Part shown: positions 49,980-54,987 of the stretch, in pieces
How positions within the stretch are numbered: position 1 is the first letter of the stretch
Layout: each line of letters starts with the position of its first letter
DNA from: Flavobacteriales bacterium UBA6057
Lineage (GTDB): Bacteria; Bacteroidota; Bacteroidia; Flavobacteriales_G; Salibacteraceae
NCBI GenBank assembly: GCA_002428995.1
Contig: DIYJ01000020.1
Span: 1 to 54,987, forward strand
Direction of reading: 5' to 3'
Length of the DNA stretch: 54,987 bases
Notes under the pieces: model-generated
Told to the model about the DNA's origin: nothing
The model's database searches: none
Seen by the model: only the letters and a program-made list of their open reading frames with translations
Made by a program: the position numbers and the translations under genes

Positions 49980-50651
49980 CTCGTCCAACCTCTGGATAGA
50001 GGGCAAATCGTGTTTCTCCTTGTCGCAGTTGTAGTGAATAGCACTCCATCCTGCGTTGATGGCACCTTTGACATCGATATCCAAATGATCTCCAATCATC
50101 AGCGACTCTTCAGGCTTTGCCCCTGACACAAGCTGTGCTACTTCGTAGATTCTTGGCTGAGGTTTTCTGGAACTAGCCCGCTCAGAAGTGATCACCTGAT
50201 CGAAATACGCGGCAAGTCCGGTCACCTCGAGCTTCGTAGTCTGCGCCTCCTGGAAACCATTGGTCAGAATGTGCAGCTTATACTCACCATGCAGTGCTTT
50301 CACAATATCCAACGCTCCCTCGACCAATCGCGTTTTTCGAGGGCATACTTCCATGTAAGTCTTAGCTGTAAGATTGACCAAACGATTATCATCTACGCCA
50401 ATGTCTACCAGCGCTCGCTTGAATCGTTCCTTTCGAAGACGTCCCTTGGTCACCTTTTCAGCACGGTAGAGCTCCCACATATGATCGTTGTGCATCAAAT
50501 AGCGCTCAATGAAGTATTGCGAATCACCTTGACCCGGCCTGCTTAACTCGAGCTGGTGGTAAACATCGTTTAAAGCTTCACGGGAATTGGCTTCAAAGTC
50601 CCAGAGCGTTCGATCCAGGTCGAAAAAAATATGTCGGATGTTCTCTCTCAA
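49959..50651 (-). CDS. YjjG-family noncanonical pyrimidine nucleotidase (HAD superfamily)
   Basis: The protein of about 230 residues has HAD motifs: HIFFDLDRTLWDFE (motif I, DLD), ILTNGF (motif II), SSRKPQPRIYEVA with the motif III Lys, and MIGDHLDIDVKGA (motif IV). The DLDRTLWDFE wording matches YjjG-type 5'-nucleotidases that remove damaged pyrimidine nucleotides. The TTG at 50651 is chosen because it overlaps the preceding stop as TTGA; the longer frame to 50699 lacks family similarity. The gene is last in the radC-to-HAD chain, next to upp, another pyrimidine gene. Confidence 0.9.
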   Translation of the reverse strand: MRENIRHIFFDLDRTLWDFEANSREALNDVYHQLELSRPGQGDSQYFIERYLMHNDHMWELYRAEKVTKGRLRKERFKRALVDIGVDDNRLVNLTAKTYMEVCPRKTRLVEGALDIVKALHGEYKLHILTNGFQEAQTTKLEVTGLAAYFDQVITSERASSRKPQPRIYEVAQLVSGAKPEESLMIGDHLDIDVKGAINAGWSAIHYNCDKEKHDLPSIQRLDELRGLLL

Positions 50652-51091
50652 AAAATAGGACCTATAAAGGCAGATATGGAGGTGAGTGTAAACGACCAAA
50701 AAACAATGGCCGCTAAGAAAATGGGAACGGTTCGCTTGTCTCCCCGATAGTATTTAGCCGCGATGAGGCAGCCCAGAGGAATGCTAATCACAGATGGACT
50801 GATGATGGCCAGCCCAATGATTCCGTAGCGATTCTTGACGTTGATGATCGTCCGGTTTCGCTTGCTAAAGACTTTCTTCTTCTTGTCCTTTTTCTGAAAG
50901 GTAATTGTGATCCAATCGAAAATGTAGGAACCGGCATAGAAGAAAACCAGCACACCAATGGTTCCACCTACAATCGTGATCCCAATGGTTTCCAGGTAAG
51001 TGTAGCCACTGAAATAAACCGTGGATGGTGCAAATAAGAACTTCACCGAACTGAAGAGGACGAGTCCGATGACTTTGATTAATTCCGTCAT
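50648..51091 (-). CDS. Small polytopic membrane protein
   Basis: The 147-residue protein has about four membrane segments with a central basic loop (FQKKDKKKKVFSKRNRTI). The second half, YGIIGLAIISPSVISIPLGCLIAAKYYRGD split by a Pro/Ser break, recalls small multidrug-export/VTT-like membrane proteins with a re-entrant loop, but I cannot assign a family firmly. It starts 2 bp after upp and ends in the TTGA overlap with the HAD gene, so it belongs to that transcript. Confidence 0.8.
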   Translation of the reverse strand: MTELIKVIGLVLFSSVKFLFAPSTVYFSGYTYLETIGITIVGGTIGVLVFFYAGSYIFDWITITFQKKDKKKKVFSKRNRTIINVKNRYGIIGLAIISPSVISIPLGCLIAAKYYRGDKRTVPIFLAAIVFWSFTLTSISAFIGPIF

Positions 51092-51093
51092 GC

Positions 51094-51753
51094 TCAGTGC
51101 TGCATTTTCGTACCAAACGCCAGATCACCCGCATCCCCCAAACCTGGAACGATGTACTTCTTGTCATTCAGCTTGGGGTCAATTGTTCCAATCCAAAGAT
51201 CGAAGCCTGTAGGAGCCTCATTCTTAAGATACTCTACTCCTTCTTCGCTGCCGATCACTGCCACGCAGTGAACTTCCTTGGGAGTTCCAAGGTCTCGAAG
51301 AGCCGTCCAGGCATTCAAAAACGAGCGACCGGTGGCAAGCATCGGATCATTCAAAATCAGGACTTTGCCCTCCAAGCTTGGGCACGCCACATATTCTACC
51401 TCAATGCTGAAAGAGCCATCCTCCTCATGCTTGCGATACGCGGAAATGAATCCGTTTTCAGCATGTGGGAACGTGTCCAGTATTCCCTCATGCAAGGGCA
51501 GGCCGGCACGGAGAATTGTCACGCTCACCACCTCGTCTGTGAGCACTTTTTGGTGGCAGTCGCTCAACGGAGTTTTGATGATTTGTGATTGGTAGTTCAA
51601 ATGCTTGCTGATCTCCCATCCAATGGCTCTGCCAATGCGCTGGGTGTTCATTCTGAACAGCTCGCGATTGGTTTGCACGTCTACATTCCGCAGATCGTGG
51701 ATGTATTGGTGGATCATGCTACTGGAAAGGGAAAGGTTGTGAACCTTACTCAT
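51094..51753 (-). CDS. upp: Uracil phosphoribosyltransferase
   Basis: Upp salvages uracil with PRPP to give UMP. The 219-residue protein has VTILRAGLPLHEGILDTFP, the PRPP loop VLILNDPMLATGRS and the uracil-binding YIVPGLGDAGDLAFGT at the C-terminus. It is cytosolic. Its ATG overlaps the GNAT gene stop (ATGA, 51750-51753). Together with pyrE (43931) and the YjjG-like HAD it forms the pyrimidine part of the window, although transcription units differ. Confidence 0.95.
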   Translation of the reverse strand: MSKVHNLSLSSSMIHQYIHDLRNVDVQTNRELFRMNTQRIGRAIGWEISKHLNYQSQIIKTPLSDCHQKVLTDEVVSVTILRAGLPLHEGILDTFPHAENGFISAYRKHEEDGSFSIEVEYVACPSLEGKVLILNDPMLATGRSFLNAWTALRDLGTPKEVHCVAVIGSEEGVEYLKNEAPTGFDLWIGTIDPKLNDKKYIVPGLGDAGDLAFGTKMQH

Positions 51754-52652
51754 AGAAACCGATTCAAAGGCCAGGGAATTCTAGACCATTCAGACTGCAA
51801 ATATAGCTGCTCCACACCGCCAAAGCTTTGATAGAAGAATGCAAGATTTTCATCATTGCTACCTTCAAAATCAAGCACGGAGGCATTGCCAGCATAGTGT
51901 TCAATGATTTCACCAAAAATCGCGTGCATCACGCCTGACTTTCTTCCCTCAGAACTGGCCACACTCAAGAGGTTGAGGAGTCTTCCGTTGGTAGTAAGCA
52001 AAAGAACTCCGCCCCATAGGTTTCCCTCCGGGCCTCGGCCAATCCAGATTTCAGCTTCCTTCCTTTTCAGAAAAGCTTGGAAGAGCGCGCTCATCCGGTC
52101 ATAGTAATCATCATTCAAAGCCTTTACATGCCTTCCTTTCACCTCCTTGAACAGAGTGATGATCTCTTCCTGGCCGGAAGTGATTCGTGAAATAATTCCT
52201 TCAGATTTCTGAAACCGCTTGATGTTCGACTTTGCATTGCGATTGAAGGCTTTCACCAGAACAGAAACATCGGTCGACAGATCCAATTCAATGTTCCGAT
52301 GCTGGAGTGTGTCGTTAAGCCATGAAACGGGTATTTGACTGTGATGCTTTACCCTACCAGCTGAAAACCTGGATTCCAGGATTTGCCTTGCCTCATTAAA
52401 TAAACTCTGATCCCAGGCATGCATGATGGGGCCGAGCTGCTGAATCAGCAATGGTTGAAACACCCGCTTGACTGGAAAGATCTTGTAAGGAATCGGCCAT
52501 ACAAACGAATAATCATCGACCACCAAAGCACACCAGTCTGAAGCAGCGGCATCGAGGTAATACGTAAGATAGTAATGTCTGAAACCAGGGTTTGAGAGAA
52601 CAGCCTTGTTCCAACGATCGTCATCAATTTGTGCTCTGTCCAGTAGCTTCAT
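51750..52652 (-). CDS. GNAT-like acyltransferase (FemAB-type fold)
   Basis: The protein of about 300 residues has an N-terminal part typical of lineage-specific Bacteroidetes acyltransferases (YYLTYYLDAAASDWCALVVD) and a C-terminal GNAT/FemAB-like region (KAFNRNAKSNIKRFQKSEG, AEIWIGRGPEGNLWGGVLLL, ASVLDFEGSNDENLAFFYQ). It may transfer an acyl or aminoacyl group in envelope or polysaccharide synthesis; the substrate is unknown. ATG 52652 overlaps the deacetylase-like stop as ATGA; the longer frame to 52772 would run into that gene. Confidence 0.82.
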   Translation of the reverse strand: MKLLDRAQIDDDRWNKAVLSNPGFRHYYLTYYLDAAASDWCALVVDDYSFVWPIPYKIFPVKRVFQPLLIQQLGPIMHAWDQSLFNEARQILESRFSAGRVKHHSQIPVSWLNDTLQHRNIELDLSTDVSVLVKAFNRNAKSNIKRFQKSEGIISRITSGQEEIITLFKEVKGRHVKALNDDYYDRMSALFQAFLKRKEAEIWIGRGPEGNLWGGVLLLTTNGRLLNLLSVASSEGRKSGVMHAIFGEIIEHYAGNASVLDFEGSNDENLAFFYQSFGGVEQLYLQSEWSRIPWPLNRFL

Positions 52653-53923
52653 CTGGCAGACAATAGCGCTTTCAACGCTGGCATCGAAACCAACTTTGTT
52701 CCATACCCGGTCAGAGCTTCGAGGTGCCAGACAGTAGACATTTTGCCCCCAACTTCCTTTACTCGTTCCCACATGTTTAAAGCGGCCTCAACGATCTCCT
52801 CGTGTGAATTGGCCTCTCTCATGGACGCCATGTCCATGAAAGCAAAAGGATGTATCGTTAAGTTGCTGACTTCATCGCGCACAAGGTTGTAGAACCTGTA
52901 AGGACGCGAAATACCTGCCCTGAAACCATTGGCCTCGGGGAACCCCATGCTGTATTCATCTGTTATACCCGCTTCTTCCAGCTTTACGAACGTGGAAGGC
53001 CATTGAAAGCGGATATAGTGTTGGCGGCTTCGCCTCAGTCCGTGCGTGGTTGTTTTGCGCAGACGGGTGACTTCTTTTTGCAAACGAGCTTCATCCGTAG
53101 AACTGTAGTAAGAAGGGTGAACGCCTACAGAGGCTTCCTGCTCCAGGCTCAAGGCCAGCTCCTGAAAGCCTGCATGGTAAGAAGGTCCGTTGATATCGTA
53201 AGCGCTGTTCTCCCCTACCTGGAGAAAGAACACCGGATCATTCTGCAGACCGGTGGTCATTTCCATCAGGCGACCATAAATATCCAACGGATCGCGCTCC
53301 GTGTCCATGAGTGTCCTGTAACGCCTGTTTGCTCCCTGAAGGTCGAACCGAGAAATCTGCTTACCAAAACCTAGCGCTGACCGCAGCCAGCCCTTATGCT
53401 TGAATGCAAAAGCTTGATCAATATCGAAGGTTACTTCCAATTCAGGGGTCGAACTCCACTCAATTCCCAAATGCCTGGCCAACAGCTTTGCATAGTGTTC
53501 CACCAGAGGTACATCAAGGAAATTATGCTTTGCAGCATAGGACTCTCGCGCAGGATAGCGGCCGTGTTCATCTGTTCTATGGGGAAGATACTCCTCGTAG
53601 CGACTGACGATGTAAAAGGATGCTGCCAGAGGGTCAAAACCAAGCTCGGTGTCGTTGGCAAACAAAAGAGGAATATCGCCCTGCCGAAGAGAAAATTCCT
53701 GATCACTAATGCGTTTCTCGAACAATAACTTGGCAGGCTTGATATGCAAGTCACAGTCCAGGCTTTGATGCGAGTAGTTCAATTTCAGATCGCTAGCTGA
53801 AGTAAACTCTTCCGGGTTCTTGGTAAACGCTATCTCCAAGCCCATCAGATCTCTGAAAAGAAGGTGCGAAACATACCGCAATCGGGAAGTGATCACGGTG
53901 GAATGTATGAGCAAGCGAGGCAT
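52649..53923 (-). CDS. Polysaccharide deacetylase-like protein with DUF7033-like N-terminus
   Basis: The 424-residue protein matches a Bacteroidetes family whose N-terminal domain (about 1-150; FANDTELGFDPLAASFYIVS, RYEEYLPHRTDEHGRY) precedes a NodB-like deacetylase barrel. The barrel begins with LEVTFDIDQAFAF, where DID occupies the usual metal-binding Asp position, then VGVHPSYYSS and RQHYIRFQWP. It has no signal peptide, so cytosolic action on a sugar precursor is likely. Coupled to the GNAT gene by ATGA and to radC by TGATG, it suggests a sugar-modification pair; this is inferred from context. Confidence 0.82.
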   Translation of the reverse strand: MPRLLIHSTVITSRLRYVSHLLFRDLMGLEIAFTKNPEEFTSASDLKLNYSHQSLDCDLHIKPAKLLFEKRISDQEFSLRQGDIPLLFANDTELGFDPLAASFYIVSRYEEYLPHRTDEHGRYPARESYAAKHNFLDVPLVEHYAKLLARHLGIEWSSTPELEVTFDIDQAFAFKHKGWLRSALGFGKQISRFDLQGANRRYRTLMDTERDPLDIYGRLMEMTTGLQNDPVFFLQVGENSAYDINGPSYHAGFQELALSLEQEASVGVHPSYYSSTDEARLQKEVTRLRKTTTHGLRRSRQHYIRFQWPSTFVKLEEAGITDEYSMGFPEANGFRAGISRPYRFYNLVRDEVSNLTIHPFAFMDMASMREANSHEEIVEAALNMWERVKEVGGKMSTVWHLEALTGYGTKLVSMPALKALLSAR

Positions 53924-54633
53924 CAGATTAACTTATCGTCTGCGAAGCTGAAATATTTTTCCCCGGCAACAATCAAATGGTCCAGGACATTAATATCCAA
54001 AAGCTTACCCGCTTCTTTCAAGTTGGCCGTAAGCCAAACATCGGCCTTGCTTGGATTGGGGTTTCCTGAGGGATGATTGTGCGCAGCTATGATTCCCGAG
54101 GCGAGCCTTTCAAGAGCTGCTTTAAAAATCAATTTAGCATCGGCCACGGTTCCAGACACTCCTCCCTGACTGATCCTAACCACATCGATGACGGTGTTAT
54201 TTCTATGCAAGAGAATAACGTAGAAGCGTTCGTGATCCAGGTCTGCCAGAAGAGGGTAAACCACTTCATAGGCGTCTCCACTGCCGGTGATCTTAGGTTT
54301 TTCTATGCTTTGTTGCAGCCTTCTTCGCCTGCCGAGCTCCAGAGCCGCGGCTATGGTAATCGCCTTGGCTTCCCCTATACCTTTAAACTTTTTCAGATCA
54401 TTTAAGCTCAGCGTTCCCAACTGGTTCAGATCATTCTTCACAGACCTTAGAATCTGCTTCGCCACATCGATGGCACTTTCTTCAGCAGTACCCGAACCAA
54501 TCAAAATACCGATCAGCTCTGCATCACTGAGGGAGCCGCGGCCGTGCTTCCTCATCTTCTCCCTTGGTCTGTCATCCTCGGCCCACGACTTGATCGAAAA
54601 GTACCGGGCTTCTTTCTTTTGCTTCTCAGGCAT
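53923..54633 (-). CDS. radC: RadC family JAB-domain protein
   Basis: The 236-residue protein has an N-terminal helix-hairpin-helix region (LKKFKGIGEAKAITIAAALE) and a C-terminal JAB/MPN+ metalloprotease-like domain with HNHPSGNPNPSKAD (His-x-His then Asp, the zinc site). RadC is historically linked to DNA repair, but its biochemical activity is unsettled. It heads the chain radC to HAD. A -7-like TTATTTTG (one mismatch) lies just upstream, inside the rpsT terminator area. Confidence 0.93.
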   Translation of the reverse strand: MPEKQKKEARYFSIKSWAEDDRPREKMRKHGRGSLSDAELIGILIGSGTAEESAIDVAKQILRSVKNDLNQLGTLSLNDLKKFKGIGEAKAITIAAALELGRRRRLQQSIEKPKITGSGDAYEVVYPLLADLDHERFYVILLHRNNTVIDVVRISQGGVSGTVADAKLIFKAALERLASGIIAAHNHPSGNPNPSKADVWLTANLKEAGKLLDINVLDHLIVAGEKYFSFADDKLI

Positions 54634-54644
54634 TGGGCCAAAAT

Positions 54645-54674
54645 AAAAAAGGCTCCCCAGATGGAGAGCCTTTT
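54645..54674 (-). terminator. Rho-independent terminator of rpsT
   Basis: On the minus strand AAAAGGCTC, mismatch, CCA pairs with TGG, mismatch, GAGCCTTTT, closing a small loop and running into a T tract. It lies 25 bp after the rpsT stop. Confidence 0.85.
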
Positions 54675-54698
54675 CCCTTGTTCTTTCAAGAAGCGATC

Positions 54699-54950
54699 CT
54701 ACAAAGAAGCAATGTGCTTGGCCAAACCTGATTTCAGGTTAGCTGCCTTGTTCTTGTGGATAACATTGTTCTTGGCCAATCGATCAATCATCGATACCAC
54801 GCTCGGAAGTTGCTTTTCAGCTTCCTTCTTATCGGTGGTAGCTCTAAGCGCTCTCAAAGCATTTCGAGTAGTCTTGTGGTAGTAACGATTTCTCAATCTG
54901 CGAGTCTCGTTCTGCCTAATCCTCTTAAGTGCCGACTTATGATTTGCCAT
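54699..54950 (-). CDS. rpsT: 30S ribosomal protein S20
   Basis: The 83-residue basic protein begins MANHKSALKRIRQNETRRLR, the classical S20 start. Three helices follow, including RNALRALRATTDKKEAEKQL and IDRLAKNNVIHKNKAANLKS. S20 binds 16S rRNA helices 9 and 44. The gene follows the partial tRNA by 13 bp and is probably read with it or from a promoter inside the window edge. Confidence 0.98.
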   Translation of the reverse strand: MANHKSALKRIRQNETRRLRNRYYHKTTRNALRALRATTDKKEAEKQLPSVVSMIDRLAKNNVIHKNKAANLKSGLAKHIASL

Positions 54951-54963
54951 ACTTTCTTCTTAG

Positions 54964-54987
54964 CAGCCCGTAGGGGAATCGAACCCC
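54964..54987 (-). tRNA. tRNA gene, 3' part (cut by window edge), possibly tRNA-Glu
   Basis: On the minus strand GGGGTTCGATTCCCCT forms a standard T arm and loop, followed by a 7-nt acceptor strand ACGGGCT and discriminator G. CCA is not encoded, as usual in Bacteroidetes. The anticodon lies outside the window. The T arm and G discriminator fit tRNA-Glu, but identity cannot be fixed. Confidence 0.8.

Noticed and set aside
50651..50699. Longer N-terminus for the HAD gene (start at 50699)
   Set aside because: The extension overlaps the upstream membrane-protein gene; TTG 50651 sits in a normal TTGA overlap just before the DLD motif.
52652..52772. Longer N-terminus for the GNAT-like gene (start at 52772)
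   Set aside because: It would overlap the deacetylase-like gene by 120 bp; ATG 52652 forms a clean ATGA overlap.

Overview
The window looks like chromosomal DNA of a member of the Bacteroidetes, probably the order Flavobacteriales (Cryomorphaceae/Schleiferiaceae-like; the family is a guess). The signs are: repeated TAnnTTTG/-33 TTTG promoters, which are the Bacteroidetes sigma consensus; two secreted proteins with C-terminal type IX secretion sorting domains; a DUF3822 gene beside rsmD and coaD; a DnaX without the zinc module, which I recall from flavobacteria; and small-type PurL. There are no phage, IS or plasmid genes. It reads as a compact core-genome segment with many start/stop overlaps.

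Layout. Positions 1-606 hold the 5' end of a 16S rRNA gene (minus strand) with two tandem promoter/leader units. Positions 0.7-4.5 kb hold an SDR oxidoreductase, a small outer-membrane-like protein and a PKD-repeat T9SS protein. purL (minus) follows. 6.9-12.9 kb is a plus-strand run: membrane protein, lipoprotein amidohydrolase, CAP protein, acyl-CoA synthetase and beta-barrel-like protein. 12.9-16.4 kb (minus) is ppk-ppx plus a membrane-anchored receiver protein. 16.6-28.4 kb has an orphan gene, then minus-strand lhgO, a UMF1/Atg22 transporter, an OmpA-family protein, hemE, aconitase, the rpsF-rpsR-rplI operon and a LamG T9SS protein. 28.5-36.9 kb (plus) has dnaX, an M16 peptidase lipoprotein, monomeric isocitrate dehydrogenase, a Crp/Fnr regulator and a DinB-like gene. 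plsC, a 170-bp tandem repeat and a RecD-like helicase follow (minus). 39.3-50 kb is a dense housekeeping block: DUF3822-rsmD-coaD-thioredoxin-like; NUDIX/pyrE head to head; SRPBCC/birA tail to tail; rsfS-ftsH-DUF2007-cdsA-psd. 50-54.6 kb is a minus-strand chain with overlapping or near-touching ends: radC, polysaccharide deacetylase-like, GNAT, upp, membrane protein, YjjG-like HAD. The window ends with rpsT and a cut tRNA gene.

How the genes fit together. Central metabolism is represented by aconitase, isocitrate dehydrogenase, L-2-hydroxyglutarate repair and haem synthesis. Nucleotide supply is covered by purL, pyrE, upp and the HAD nucleotidase, phospholipid synthesis by plsC, cdsA and psd, and translation by ribosomal proteins, rsmD, rsfS and rRNA.

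The most interesting signals are: (1) a run of ten A inside dnaX, exactly at the junction between the clamp-loader core and the linker, with stop codons close behind in both other frames, which predicts a slippage-made gamma subunit; (2) a perfect FNR-type dyad at the stop codon of a cysteine-free Crp/Fnr gene whose recognition helix is FNR-like; (3) a 170-bp palindromic tandem repeat carrying a decayed copy of the helicase 3' end; (4) -7 elements only 4-7 nt before ATG (dnaX, crp/fnr, pyrE), predicting leaderless mRNAs; and (5) a duplicated rRNA promoter/hairpin/boxA unit. I found no clear new multi-gene system; these are mostly regulatory and structural observations.
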